Below are positions 18,124-27,447 of a DNA stretch of 64,000 nt, piece after piece. Positions within the stretch are counted from its first letter, which is position 1. Every line of letters begins with the position of its first letter. Below the pieces are notes generated by a model. It had not been told where the DNA came from and did no database searches. It worked only from the letters and a program-made list of their open reading frames with translations. This stretch comes from Streptomyces mangrovisoli (lineage in GTDB: Bacteria > Actinomycetota > Actinomycetes > Streptomycetales > Streptomycetaceae). The translations under genes and the position numbers were made by a program. The stretch lies in assembly GCF_000974985.2 (NCBI RefSeq), contig NZ_LAVA02000004.1:116717-180716 (forward strand). The letters run 5' to 3'.

Positions 18124-18277
18124 AACCGGCGAGACAGGACACAGAGAGCTCCCGTGCGGCGCCCGCGCCCCGGACGGCGGCACCGCGCATCGCGCGAGCC
18201 GCGGACGTCAACGGCGATCGACCAGGTCGACGCCGGACCAGCGCGGCGCCCGGGAGCCTGACGGGAGAAACGCCCGC

Positions 18278-21200
18278 ATGCTCGAGCCGACCGAACCCAC
18301 CGAGGGTTCCGAAGACCTGAACACCCCCAGCGACACGCTGCCGCCGCGCCGCAGGCGCCGCGCCGCGTCCCGCCCGGCCGGTCCGCCGACCGCGGCGGCC
18401 GCCGCCGAGGCCGAGACCACCGCTCCGGCCATACCGGCCGCCGAGCCGGCCGACCTCGCCGACGAGACGTCCGTGACCGCGGAGGTCACCGAGGACGCGG
18501 AGGCCGAAGAGAAGGCCGCCGAGGAGACCGCGGTGGCCGAGGAGGCCCCCGCGGAGGAGGCCGCCCCGCGCCGCACGCGCCGCCGTGCGACCCGCCGTGT
18601 CTCCGCGCCCGCCGGGGCCCCTGAGCCGGTCGAGGCCGCCGAGACGGCCACCGCGGCCACCGCCGAGGAGCCCGCGCCTCAGGAGGAGCCCGCCGCCGTG
18701 ACCGAGGAGCCCGCCGCGCCCCGCACGCGCCGCCGTGCGACCCGCCGTGTCTCCGCGCCCGCCGGAGCCCCGGAGCCGGTCGAGGCCGCCGAGACGGCCG
18801 TAGCGGCCACCACCGCGACCCCCGAGGCCGTCGCCGACGAGGCGCCCGCCGAGGAGGCAGCGCCCGCACCCCGTACCCGCCGCCGCGCGACCCGCCGTGC
18901 CTCGGCGCCCGCCGGCGCGCCGCAGCCGACCGCGGACGAGTCCGCCGAGACCTCCGTGGCCGCGGAGGCCGCCGAGGCGCCTGCGGCCGCCGTCGCGGCC
19001 GAGCCGGCCGAGGCCGCCGAGTCCGCCGAGACCGAGTCGGGCGCCCCGCGCCGTACGCGTCGCCGTGCGACCCGTCGTGTCTCCGCGCCCACCGGAGCCC
19101 CGGAGACCGCCGAGACCGCCGAGACGCCCGTGACCGCCGAGACCCCGGTGGCCGCCGAGGCGCCCTCCGCCCAGGCCCCCGCCGCCGTCGAGCCGCCGGT
19201 GGCCGACGAGTCCCCGCGCCGGTCCCGCCGCCGTGTGGTCCGCAAGGCCGCGACCGGGTTCTCCGAGCCCGGCCGGGGCACCGCCCGCGCCGCCGCCGCC
19301 GAGGAGCCTGCCGAGGCCGACGAGCCGCGCCGCCCCCGGCGCCCCGCGGTGGCCGTGTTCCAGGCCCCCGTCTTCACCGAGCCGAAGTTCCAGACCCCGC
19401 AGCGGGCCGCCGCCGAGGCGGCCGCCGAGGCTGCCGGCACGGAGACCGAGGAGCCCGAGGAGACGGCCGAGACCGTCGAGGCCGCCGAGTTCGCCGAGGA
19501 GCAGACCGGCTCCCGCCGCCGTCGCCGCCGTCGTGGCGCCGCCGACAGCGGTGCCGGTGACGTCCAGCAGCCCGCCGTGACCGCGGCGGCCGAGGAGGCC
19601 GACACCGAGGCCGAGGAGGCCGAGGACCAGGTCGAGGACGGCGCCGACGGCGAGGACGACTCCGAGGAGACCGGCTCGCGCCGCCGCCGTCGCCGCGGTG
19701 GCCGCCGTCGCCGCCGGGGCGAGTCCGCGGAGAGCGGCGAGGCCGCCGACGCCGACGACCTCGCCGCCGAGCAGGCCGAGCAGGACGCCGAGGACACCGC
19801 CGAGCAGGTCGAGGAGGACGAGGACGACCTCGCCGACTCGGACGAGCGGGGCGAGGAGGCCGGCGGTTCCAGCGCGGGCAGCCGTCGTCGCCGTCGTCGC
19901 CGCCGTCGGGCCGGTGACTCCTCCGGCGAGGCCGATGCGTCCACCGACGACCCCGAGCGCACGGTCGTCAAGGTCCGCGAGCCGCGCAAGCCCTCCGAGC
20001 CGAGCGACGAGGTGCAGTCCATCAAGGGCTCGACCCGTCTGGAGGCCAAGAAGCAGCGCCGCCGCGAGGGCCGCGAGCAGGGCCGCAGGCGCGTCCCGAT
20101 CATCACCGAGGCCGAGTTCCTGGCCCGCCGCGAGGCCGTCGAGCGCGTGATGGTGGTCCGCCAGCACGGCGACCGCACCCAGATCGGCGTCCTGGAGGAC
20201 GGCGTGCTCGTCGAGCACTACGTCAACAAGGAGCAGTCGACGTCGTACGTCGGCAACGTCTACCTCGGCAAGGTGCAGAACGTGCTGCCGTCGATGGAGG
20301 CCGCCTTCATCGACATCGGCAAGGGCCGCAACGCCGTGCTCTACGCGGGCGAGGTGAACTTCGAGGCGCTCGGCATGGCCAACGGCCCGCGCCGCATCGA
20401 GGCCGCCCTGAAGTCCGGCCAGTCGGTCCTGGTGCAGGTCACCAAGGACCCGATCGGCCACAAGGGCGCCCGCCTGACCAGCCAGGTCTCCCTCCCGGGC
20501 CGCTACCTCGTGTACGTCCCCGAGGGCTCGATGACCGGCATCAGCCGCAAGCTGCCCGACACCGAGCGCGCCCGGCTGAAGACCATCCTCAAGAAGATCG
20601 TCCCCGAGGACGCGGGCGTCATCGTGCGCACCGCCGCCGAGGGCGCGAGCGAGGACGAGCTGCGCCGTGACGTCGAGCGGCTCCAGGCGCAGTGGGAGGA
20701 GATCAAGAAGAAGTCGAAGGGCGGCAGCGGTTCCAACGCCCCCGCGCTGCTGTACGGCGAGCCGGACATGACCGTCCGCGTCGTGCGCGACATCTTCAAC
20801 GAGGACTTCTCCAAGGTCATCGTGAGCGGCGACGAGGCGTGGGAGACCGTCCACGGATACGTCTCGCACGTCGCCCCCGACCTCGCCGGCCGGCTGTCGA
20901 AGTGGACCTCCGAGGTCGACGTCTTCGCCACCTACCGGATCGACGAGCAGCTGTCGAAGGCGCTGGACCGCAAGGTCTGGCTGCCCAGCGGCGGTTCGCT
21001 GGTGATCGACCGGACCGAGGCGATGGTCGTCGTCGACGTCAACACCGGCAAGTTCACCGGCCAGGGCGGCAACCTCGAGGAGACCGTCACCAGGAACAAC
21101 CTGGAGGCGGCCGAGGAGATCGTGCGCCAGCTGCGGCTGCGCGACCTCGGCGGCATCATCGTCATCGACTTCATCGACATGGTGCTGGAGTCCAACCGGG

Positions 21201-22408
21201 ACCTGGTGCTGCGGCGCCTGCTGGAGTGCCTGGGCCGGGACCGCACGAAGCACCAGGTCGCCGAGGTGACCTCGCTGGGCCTGGTGCAGATGACCCGCAA
21301 GCGGGTCGGCCAGGGCCTGCTGGAGTCGTTCTCCGAGACCTGCGTGCACTGCAACGGCCGCGGCGTCATCGTCCACATGGAGCAGCCGACCGCCGCCGGT
21401 GGTGGCGGTGGCGGCAAGCGCCGCAAGCGCGGTCGTGGCGGCGACGTCCACGAGCACGAGGCGGCCGCCACGGCGGTGGAGACCGGCGAGGCGGTGGAGC
21501 CGGAGGAGACCGAGGCGGAGGTCGCGGCCGAGGCCGCCGAGCCCCTCGAACTGCCCGCGCCGGACTTCGCGCCCGACGAGGAGCTCTACAGCAGCGTCGC
21601 CGAGGCGGAGGCCGCGGCCGGCCGGAGCCGTACGCGGCGCCGTACGAGCCGTCGCGCGTCCGCTCCGGCGGGTGCGCCCAGGGGCCGGTCCCGTACGGCG
21701 GACGCCGAGCGCGCCGACGCCGAGCGGTCCGAGGCCGACGCCGAGGTGCCCGCCGTGCCGACCGCGCAGGCCGTGCCCGCGCAGGTCGAGGCCGAGCGTC
21801 CGGTGCGGCCGGAGACGGTGGTCGAGGCGCAGGCCGAGCCCGTCGCGGCCGAGGACCCGGTGGTCGAGCCCGAGGCTCCGGCCGAGCAGGCCGCGCCCCA
21901 GGGCCGTACGCGTCGCCGGGCGACCCGGAAGGTGTCCGCGCCCGCGGGCTCCCCGGCCGGTGCCGAGGCGGCCGTGGTCACGGTCGCGGAGACCGCTCCG
22001 GCGGCCCCCGCGGAGCCCGAGGCCCCGCGGGCGGAGGCGGCCCCTGCCGAGGAGGCGCCCGCCGAGGCCGCCGCCCCGGCGCGTCCGCGCCGCCGTGCCG
22101 TGCGCAAGGCGACCGCGCCGACGGCGTCGGAGGAGGCCGCCGTGGTGGTCGTCCCGGCCGCGGAGCCGGAGGCCGCCGCCGAGGCGGAGCCGGCCGAGGC
22201 GGAGGAAGCGGCCCCGGCCAAGAAGGCCGCGGCGCGCAAGACCGCCAAGAAGGCGACGGCGAAGAAGGCCGCCACCAAGAAGACCGCGGCCAAGAAGACG
22301 GCCGCCAAGAAGACGACGGCCAAGAAGGCGGCCAAGACCGCCAAGACGGCCGCCGCCAAGTCGACGGCGAAGAAGACCACGGTCTCCGCGTCCACCGACG
22401 AGAACTGA
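18278..22408 (+). CDS. rne: Ribonuclease E/G family protein (large, with extended tails)
   Basis: Endoribonuclease of 1376 residues for RNA decay and processing. Residues 1-600 are low complexity: acidic Ala/Glu stretches alternating with Arg clusters, including near-repeats of RRTRRRATRRVSAPAGAP. The catalytic core spans about 605-1030: S1 domain (YVGNVYLGKVQNVLPSMEAAFIDIG), a DNase I-like metal site with VVVDVNTG and IDFIDM acidic residues, and a CVHCNGRG zinc-link motif. The C-terminal third repeats the Arg/Ala-rich pattern and ends in a Lys/Ala-rich tail of AKKTAAKK-type units. ATG 18278 is chosen for GGGAGA nine bases upstream. Core in the middle with two disordered arms is the arrangement of streptomycete RNase E/G. 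Confidence 0.93.
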   Translation: MLEPTEPTEGSEDLNTPSDTLPPRRRRRAASRPAGPPTAAAAAEAETTAPAIPAAEPADLADETSVTAEVTEDAEAEEKAAEETAVAEEAPAEEAAPRRTRRRATRRVSAPAGAPEPVEAAETATAATAEEPAPQEEPAAVTEEPAAPRTRRRATRRVSAPAGAPEPVEAAETAVAATTATPEAVADEAPAEEAAPAPRTRRRATRRASAPAGAPQPTADESAETSVAAEAAEAPAAAVAAEPAEAAESAETESGAPRRTRRRATRRVSAPTGAPETAETAETPVTAETPVAAEAPSAQAPAAVEPPVADESPRRSRRRVVRKAATGFSEPGRGTARAAAAEEPAEADEPRRPRRPAVAVFQAPVFTEPKFQTPQRAAAEAAAEAAGTETEEPEETAETVEAAEFAEEQTGSRRRRRRRGAADSGAGDVQQPAVTAAAEEADTEAEEAEDQVEDGADGEDDSEETGSRRRRRRGGRRRRRGESAESGEAADADDLAAEQAEQDAEDTAEQVEEDEDDLADSDERGEEAGGSSAGSRRRRRRRRRAGDSSGEADASTDDPERTVVKVREPRKPSEPSDEVQSIKGSTRLEAKKQRRREGREQGRRRVPIITEAEFLARREAVERVMVVRQHGDRTQIGVLEDGVLVEHYVNKEQSTSYVGNVYLGKVQNVLPSMEAAFIDIGKGRNAVLYAGEVNFEALGMANGPRRIEAALKSGQSVLVQVTKDPIGHKGARLTSQVSLPGRYLVYVPEGSMTGISRKLPDTERARLKTILKKIVPEDAGVIVRTAAEGASEDELRRDVERLQAQWEEIKKKSKGGSGSNAPALLYGEPDMTVRVVRDIFNEDFSKVIVSGDEAWETVHGYVSHVAPDLAGRLSKWTSEVDVFATYRIDEQLSKALDRKVWLPSGGSLVIDRTEAMVVVDVNTGKFTGQGGNLEETVTRNNLEAAEEIVRQLRLRDLGGIIVIDFIDMVLESNRDLVLRRLLECLGRDRTKHQVAEVTSLGLVQMTRKRVGQGLLESFSETCVHCNGRGVIVHMEQPTAAGGGGGGKRRKRGRGGDVHEHEAAATAVETGEAVEPEETEAEVAAEAAEPLELPAPDFAPDEELYSSVAEAEAAAGRSRTRRRTSRRASAPAGAPRGRSRTADAERADAERSEADAEVPAVPTAQAVPAQVEAERPVRPETVVEAQAEPVAAEDPVVEPEAPAEQAAPQGRTRRRATRKVSAPAGSPAGAEAAVVTVAETAPAAPAEPEAPRAEAAPAEEAPAEAAAPARPRRRAVRKATAPTASEEAAVVVVPAAEPEAAAEAEPAEAEEAAPAKKAAARKTAKKATAKKAATKKTAAKKTAAKKTTAKKAAKTAKTAAAKSTAKKTTVSASTDEN

Positions 22409-22434
22409 CGCGCCCAGGCGTGTCGTGAGGCGAT

Positions 22435-22460
22435 GCGGCCGGTCCTTCGGGGCCGGCCGC
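22435..22460 (+). terminator. Terminator after the RNase E gene
   Basis: Eleven-base stem with one wobble around a TTCG tetraloop (22435-22445 with 22450-22460). There is no T-run, but the stem is very stable. Confidence 0.7.
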
Positions 22461-22475
22461 ACGCTTGTGCCCGGG

Positions 22476-22534
22476 CAGGTCCCCGGGGGCGGCCCGCCCC
22501 GAGGCGTCGGCCCGCCAGGTCCCCGGGGGCGGCC
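22476..22534 (+). repeat. Pair of 19-bp direct repeats upstream of rplU
   Basis: CAGGTCCCCGGGGGCGGCC occurs at 22476-22494 and 22516-22534, 40 bases apart. Each contains a CCCCGGGG palindrome. They lie in the 354-base gap before rplU. Confidence 0.8.
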
Positions 22535-22585
22535 TTCGCCGGGCATGGCTGTGACCGGTCGCACGGCCCGCGGCCCCGGCCCGGT

Positions 22586-22615
22586 TTGACCCCTTCGGGC
22601 GCGGCCCCGTAACCT
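22586..22615 (+). promoter_or_regulatory. Candidate rplU-rpmA promoter
   Basis: TTGACC (22586-22591) and TAACCT (22610-22615) separated by 18 bases, a plausible housekeeping promoter. It would leave a leader of about 140 bases before rplU, long enough for ribosomal-protein control. Confidence 0.45.
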
Positions 22616-22762
22616 TGACCGTCGGCGTGTCCGATCCCTGTGACGCGTCACATCCCCGTAAACCTCTTCCTCCAGAGCACTTGGGTGTTCCGGAGAGGCT
22701 GCCCGCGTGCCGGGCGGCTGGACTGCGGGGGTGCCGTTCCCGAGCGAGAGAGTGAGATCCGC

Positions 22763-23083
22763 GTGTACGCCATCGTGCGCAGCGGTGGCCGCCAGCACAA
22801 GGTTGCTGTCGGTGACATCGTTGAGGTTGACAAGATTTCCACTGCCAAGGTTGGCGACACGGTCGAGCTCTCGACCCTGCTCGTTGTCGACGGCGACGCT
22901 GTGACCAGCGACCCGTGGGTGCTGGCCGGTATCAAGGTCCAGGCCGAGGTCGTGGACCACCACAAGGGTGTGAAGATCGACATCCTTCGCTACAAGAACA
23001 AGACCGGCTACCGCCGTCGTCAGGGCCACCGCCAGCAGTACACGGCGATCAAGGTCACTGAGATCCCCGCGGCTGCGAAGTAA
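22763..23083 (+). CDS. rplU: 50S ribosomal protein L21
   Basis: Protein of 106 residues with the complete L21 sequence ([17 protein letters not shown] at the start, [20 protein letters not shown] near the end). It binds 23S rRNA in the large subunit. GTG 22763 gives the family N-terminus and has purine-rich GAGAGAGTGAG upstream. It is followed after 14 bases by rpmA, the conserved rplU-rpmA-obg order. Confidence 0.98.
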   Translation: MYAIVRSGGRQHKVAVGDIVEVDKISTAKVGDTVELSTLLVVDGDAVTSDPWVLAGIKVQAEVVDHHKGVKIDILRYKNKTGYRRRQGHRQQYTAIKVTEIPAAAK

Positions 23084-23097
23084 GGGACTGAGAACAG

Positions 23098-23352
23098 ATG
23101 GCACACAAGAAGGGCGCATCGTCCACCCGGAACGGTCGCGACTCCAATGCCCAGCGGCTCGGCGTGAAGCGCTTCGGCGGTCAGGTCGTCAACGCCGGTG
23201 AGATCATCGTCCGCCAGCGCGGCACCCACTTCCACCCGGGCGCCGGTGTCGGCCGCGGCGGCGACGACACGCTGTTCGCGCTGCTTCCCGGTGCGGTGGA
23301 GTTCGGTACCCACCGCGGCCGCAAGGTCGTGAACATCGTTCCCGTCGGCTGA
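23098..23352 (+). CDS. rpmA: 50S ribosomal protein L27
   Basis: Protein of 84 residues beginning [16 protein letters not shown], the L27 N-terminus that reaches the peptidyl-transferase centre. There is no N-terminal extension of the kind cleaved in Firmicutes. It is encoded 14 bases after rplU and followed by a strong terminator. Confidence 0.98.
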   Translation: MAHKKGASSTRNGRDSNAQRLGVKRFGGQVVNAGEIIVRQRGTHFHPGAGVGRGGDDTLFALLPGAVEFGTHRGRKVVNIVPVG

Positions 23353-23377
23353 AACGGCTGATCGGAAGCTTCGCGCG

Positions 23378-23420
23378 AGGCGGACCTCACTTCCCGGTCG
23401 GGAAGGCGGGTCCGCCTTTC
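23378..23420 (+). terminator. Terminator after rpmA
   Basis: Outer stem of nine bases (23378-23386 with 23409-23417) enclosing an inner CTTCCC/GGGAAG stem, followed by TTTC. obg therefore probably has its own promoter or relies on read-through. Confidence 0.8.
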
Positions 23421-23493
23421 GCGTGTTACCCAAGTACTACCCCTACCCTCGCGGCCTCGCGGCCGGAGGGGACCCCCCAGGAGGCACTGAACC

Positions 23494-24930
23494 ATGACCA
23501 CCTTCGTGGACCGCGTCGAACTGCATGTCGCCGCGGGTAACGGAGGCCACGGCTGTGCCTCCGTCCACCGTGAGAAGTTCAAGCCGCTCGGCGGCCCGGA
23601 CGGCGGCAACGGCGGCCGTGGCGGCGACATCGTGCTGACCGTCGACCAGTCGGTCACCACGCTGCTCGAATACCACCACTCCCCGCACCGCAAGGCCACC
23701 AACGGCAAGCCCGGCGAGGGCGGCAACCGCTCCGGCAAGGACGGCCAGGACCTGGTCCTGGTGGTGCCGGACGGCACGGTCGTCCTCGACAAGGCGGGCA
23801 ACGTCCTCGCCGACCTGGTCGGCCACGGCACCTCGTACGTCGCCGCGCAGGGCGGCCGAGGCGGCCTCGGCAACGCGGCGCTGGCCTCGGCCCGCCGCAA
23901 GGCGCCGGGCTTCGCGCTGCTCGGCGAGCCGGGCGACTTCCGGGACATCGTGCTGGAGCTGAAGACGGTCGCCGACGTGGCGCTCGTGGGCTACCCGAGC
24001 GCGGGCAAGTCCTCGCTGATCTCGGTGCTCTCGGCCGCCAAGCCGAAGATCGCCGACTACCCGTTCACCACGCTGGTGCCCAACCTGGGCGTGGTGACGG
24101 CGGGTTCGACCGTCTACACCATCGCCGACGTGCCGGGTCTGATCCCCGGCGCCAGCCAGGGCCGGGGCCTCGGTCTGGAGTTCCTGCGCCACGTGGAGCG
24201 GTGCAGCGTGCTGGTGCACGTGCTGGACACCGCGACGCTGGAGTCCGAGCGCGACCCGGTCACCGACCTCGACATCATCGAGGAGGAGCTCAAGCAGTAC
24301 GGCGGCCTCGACAACCGCCCGCGCATGGTCGTCCTGAACAAGATCGACGTGCCGGACGGCAAGGACCTCGCCGAGATGGTCCGCCCCGACCTGGAGGCGC
24401 GCGGCTACCGCGTCTTCGAGGTGTCGGCGGTGGCCCGCACCGGGCTGAAGGAGCTGTCGTACGCGCTGGCCGAGGTGGTCGCGAAGGCGCGCGCGGCGAA
24501 GCCGAAGGAGGAGGCGACCCGGATCGTCATCCGTCCGAAGGCCGTCGACGACACGGGCTTCACGGTGTCGCAGGAGGAGGACGGGCTGTTCCGGGTGCGC
24601 GGCGAGAAGCCCGAACGCTGGGTCCGCCAGACCGACTTCAACAACGACGAGGCCGTCGGCTACCTGGCCGACCGGCTCAACCGTCTCGGTGTCGAGGCCG
24701 AGTTGATGAAGGCGGGCGCCCGCGGGGGCGACGGCGTCGCGATCGGTCCCGAGGACAACGCGGTCGTCTTCGACTGGGAGCCGTCGGTGACCGCCGGTGC
24801 CGAGATGCTCGGCCGCCGCGGTGAGGACCACCGCTTCGAGGAGCCCCGCCCCGCCGCGCAGCGCCGCCGCGACCGCCAGGCCGAACGGGACGACGCGCAG
24901 GAGGAGTTCGACGGCTTCGAGCCGTTCTGA
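23494..24930 (+). CDS. obgE: Obg-family GTPase
   Basis: Ribosome-associated GTPase of 478 residues. The Gly-rich OBG domain is at 1-158 ([14 protein letters not shown]). The G domain follows: P-loop GYPSAGKSS near 166, DVPG and NKID near 281. Residues about 345-420 form the OCT domain, and the tail is charged. In Streptomyces Obg links GTP level to the onset of aerial growth, and it also acts in 50S maturation. Its place after rplU-rpmA is conserved. GGAGG lies upstream of the ATG. Confidence 0.97.
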   Translation: MTTFVDRVELHVAAGNGGHGCASVHREKFKPLGGPDGGNGGRGGDIVLTVDQSVTTLLEYHHSPHRKATNGKPGEGGNRSGKDGQDLVLVVPDGTVVLDKAGNVLADLVGHGTSYVAAQGGRGGLGNAALASARRKAPGFALLGEPGDFRDIVLELKTVADVALVGYPSAGKSSLISVLSAAKPKIADYPFTTLVPNLGVVTAGSTVYTIADVPGLIPGASQGRGLGLEFLRHVERCSVLVHVLDTATLESERDPVTDLDIIEEELKQYGGLDNRPRMVVLNKIDVPDGKDLAEMVRPDLEARGYRVFEVSAVARTGLKELSYALAEVVAKARAAKPKEEATRIVIRPKAVDDTGFTVSQEEDGLFRVRGEKPERWVRQTDFNNDEAVGYLADRLNRLGVEAELMKAGARGGDGVAIGPEDNAVVFDWEPSVTAGAEMLGRRGEDHRFEEPRPAAQRRRDRQAERDDAQEEFDGFEPF

Positions 24931-24943
24931 CGGGGTCCCCTGC

Positions 24944-24998
24944 GGGGGGCTCGCGGGTTCTCTGTGGGTTCCTCAGCGGGGGGTTCGCGGGTTCTCTG
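24944..24998 (+). repeat. 34-bp-spaced repeats after the obg stop codon
   Basis: GGGGGG(C/T)TCGCGGGTTCTCTG at 24944-24964 and 24978-24998, with further degraded G-rich copies up to about 25060, between the obg stop and its terminator. Confidence 0.75.
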
Positions 24999-25072
24999 CG
25001 AGGGCTTGCGGTCTTTCGCGGGGCCTGCGGGGCCCGCGCCTGGCCTGCGGGGCCTCTGTAGGGGGATTGTGA

Positions 25073-25110
25073 CGGGGTCGGCCGATGGTTCGGCCGACCC
25101 CGGTTTTTTG
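25073..25110 (+). terminator. Strong terminator downstream of obg
   Basis: Perfect 13-bp stem (25073-25085 with 25090-25102), TGGT loop, then a run of six T. This is the clearest intrinsic terminator in the window. Confidence 0.95.
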
Positions 25111-25255
25111 TGCGCGGTCCGTGCCGGAGGCTCGGTGCGGGGATCCCTCGCGGGGCCGTGCGACGGGGTCGGTCGATGGGCGCCGGCCGCTTCGCGCTGC
25201 GCGCGCCGCGCGCCGCTGCTCGCGGCGGGGTGACCGGCGGGCCGGAGCCATGTCG

Positions 25256-25430
25256 CCGCGGCCCGCGGCTGTTCGGGGCTGCGCGCTCAGTGCCTGCGGC
25301 TGCCCGCGGCTGTGCGCCGCCTCCCGCGGCTGCGCGTCGCTGCCCGTGATGCACGCGGCTGCCTGCGGCTGTGCGCCGACTGCCCGCGGCTGCGCGCTCA
25401 GTGCCCGCCGCTCCCCGCGCCTCCCGCAGC
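25256..25430. repeat. Degenerate GCGGCTG-rich repeat tract
   Basis: Many imperfect copies of short words such as CCCGCGGCTGCGCG, TGCGGCTG and GCGCTCAGTGCC. It occupies part of the 575-base space between the obg terminator and the phoD gene. Frames run open on both strands, but none shows credible codon bias or a protein family. I see no other feature in this gap. Confidence 0.7.
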
Positions 25431-25685
25431 CGCCGCCGCTCCCCGTCGACGCCCGCCGCGAGGCGACCGGCGCCAGGCGGCCGACGGTCCGGTGTCGTGT
25501 CGGCGCGTTCGTGCGTGGGCGTCGTGCGGCAAGATCTTTTCTGGTTCCGGTGGGGGCGCGCCTCGGTGGGTTTCCCGTTGTCGCCTGTTTGTCATGCACG
25601 CGATTGCCTTCGTTCAGGGGGCGGGCGGGCCGGCCGTGGGAGCTTGCGAGGGTCCATGAGGCCGGCGGGACGAGGGAGTTCGCCG

Positions 25686-27248
25686 ATGACCGGAACGACC
25701 GAACCGCGGTTCCCCGACCGCCGCCGCTTACTGACGGCCGGAGCCGCCGCCCTGGGTGCCGCCGCCTCCGCCCAGCTCTGGCTGCCCGCCGGCCGGGCCC
25801 GCGCGGCCGCGGCCCCGTTGCCCGACGGCGTGTTCAGCCTGGGCGTCGCCTCCGGCGACCCGCTCCCGGACGGCGTCGTACTGTGGACCCGGCTGGCGCC
25901 CGACCCGCTGCACGGCGGCGGGATGCCCGACGAGACCGTTCCCGTCGCCTGGGAGGTCGCCGAGGACGAACGCTTCCGCAAGACCGTCCGCCGGGGCGTC
26001 GCCCACGCCCGCCCAGAGCTCGGGCACAGCGTGCATGTCGACGTCCGCGGACTGCGCCCGGGCCGCGCCTACTGGTACCGCTTCCGCGCCGGGAGCCAGT
26101 TCTCGCGCACCGGCCGCACCCGCACCGCGCCCCCCGCCCACCGCACCGGCGGCTCGCTGCGGGTCGCGCTCGCCTCCTGCCAGAACTGGCAGCACGGGTA
26201 CTTCACGCCGTACGCCGACATGCTGGCCCAGGACCCGGACCTCGTCCTCTTCGTCGGCGACTACATCTACGAGTCCGCGCCCTCGGCGACCGCCGTACGC
26301 CGCCACGAGGGGACCGGGGAGCCGTACGGTCTGACCGAGTACCGCAACCGGTACGCGCAGTACCGCACCGACCCCGACCTCGCGGCGATGCACGCGAGCG
26401 TGCCCTGGGTGGTGACCTTCGACGATCACGAGGTCGACAACGACTGGGCCGGCGAGGTCCCGCAGGACCCTGACAAGCAGTCGCACGACGCGTTCACGGC
26501 CCGGCTGACCGCGGCCTTCCAGGCGTACTACGAGCACATGCCGGTCCGGGCGAGCGCCGTGCCGGACGGGCCGCACATCCAGATGTACCGCAGGCTGGAG
26601 TTCGGCCGGCTGGTCAGCCTCAACGTGCTGGACACCCGCCAGTTCCGCACCGACCAGGCGACCACCCAGGAGGGCGCCGAGTCGCCGTCGGCGACCATGC
26701 TGGGCCCCGCGCAGAAGCAGTGGCTGCTGGACGGGCTGCACCGCTCCACGGCCCGCTGGAACGTCGTCGCCTCGCAGATCATGATGGCCGAGACGGACCT
26801 GCGGATCGGCGACGGCAAGCTCTGGTACTACGACGCCTGGGACGGCTACCAGGTCGAACGCAACGCGCTGCTGCGGGAGTTCGCCGGGGTCCGCAACCCC
26901 GTCGTGCTCAGCGGCGACCGGCATCTGACGATGGTCAGCGACCTCAAGGAGGACTTCGCCGACCCCGCGTCCGCCGTCGTCGGCGCCGAGTTCGTCGGCA
27001 CCTCCGTCTCCAGCAACGGCGACCAGGACCAGGCCGCCTTCCACGCCCAGTGGGACCCGCTGATGCCGGACAACCCGCACTGGAAGGTGATCGACGCCCA
27101 TCGCGGCTACCACCTGTTCGACATCGCCCGGGACGGCATCGACGCCCGGGTCCGGGTGGTGGACACGGTCCTGGCGCCCACGGCGACCCCGAGCACCCTG
27201 GCCCGGCTGCGGGTCGAGGCGGGCGATCCGGGCGTGCGCCTGACGTGA
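25686..27248 (+). CDS. phoD: PhoD-family alkaline phosphatase/phosphodiesterase, Tat-exported
   Basis: Protein of 520 residues. The N-terminus DRRRLLTAGAAALGAAASAQL is a twin-arginine signal peptide, as in Bacillus PhoD. A short N-terminal beta domain precedes the metallophosphatase core with metal-binding motifs LFVGDYIYE, TFDDHEVDNDW and LSGDRHL. The enzyme releases phosphate from phosphodiesters and cell-wall teichoic acids outside the cell under phosphate starvation. It stands alone between an obg terminator and the glycopolymer genes. I found no clear PHO box in front of it. Confidence 0.92.
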   Translation: MTGTTEPRFPDRRRLLTAGAAALGAAASAQLWLPAGRARAAAAPLPDGVFSLGVASGDPLPDGVVLWTRLAPDPLHGGGMPDETVPVAWEVAEDERFRKTVRRGVAHARPELGHSVHVDVRGLRPGRAYWYRFRAGSQFSRTGRTRTAPPAHRTGGSLRVALASCQNWQHGYFTPYADMLAQDPDLVLFVGDYIYESAPSATAVRRHEGTGEPYGLTEYRNRYAQYRTDPDLAAMHASVPWVVTFDDHEVDNDWAGEVPQDPDKQSHDAFTARLTAAFQAYYEHMPVRASAVPDGPHIQMYRRLEFGRLVSLNVLDTRQFRTDQATTQEGAESPSATMLGPAQKQWLLDGLHRSTARWNVVASQIMMAETDLRIGDGKLWYYDAWDGYQVERNALLREFAGVRNPVVLSGDRHLTMVSDLKEDFADPASAVVGAEFVGTSVSSNGDQDQAAFHAQWDPLMPDNPHWKVIDAHRGYHLFDIARDGIDARVRVVDTVLAPTATPSTLARLRVEAGDPGVRLT

Positions 27249-27375
27249 GATGGGCCACACGAGAGGCCCGCGGCGGCCTGACCGAGGGTGACCGTGCGGT
27301 GACCTCCCGAAGGTGGGCCCGAGCGCCGGCGAACCCTAGTTGAACTCCTTAAGAACCAGGTCAGAAGGGGGTGTG

Positions 27376-27403
27376 GCCCTGGGATTCACAGGAGTCCCAG
27401 GGC
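27376..27403 (+). terminator. Hairpin between phoD and the glycopolymer genes
   Basis: Perfect 9-bp stem (27376-27384 with 27395-27403) with a ten-base loop, followed by only a short CTCTT. It could terminate phoD or form part of the downstream promoter region. Confidence 0.5.
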
Positions 27404-27409
27404 GCTCTT

Positions 27410-27438
27410 AGGTAAGTCTCAGGTGAGTCTCTTACCGT
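27410..27438 (+). promoter_or_regulatory. Promoter region with 11-bp direct repeats
   Basis: AGGTAAGTCTC and AGGTGAGTCTC are tandem 11-bp repeats (27410-27431). On the other strand they read as CTYACC units spaced like PHO-box repeats (GTTCACC every 11 bases), but with only 4-5 of 7 matches. A TACCGT hexamer (27433-27438) nine bases before the ATG may be the -10. Confidence 0.35.
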
Positions 27439-27447
27439 CCCTTGACC

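Noticed and set aside
17963..23119. Very long open frame (1718 codons) antisense to the RNase E and L21 genes
   Set aside because: It mirrors the low-complexity GC-rich codons of the real genes, has no conserved domain, and crosses gene boundaries. It is a typical high-GC shadow frame.
25480..25685. PHO box in front of phoD
   Set aside because: I searched for GTTCACC-like 11-bp repeats and found only isolated GTTC words, none properly spaced.
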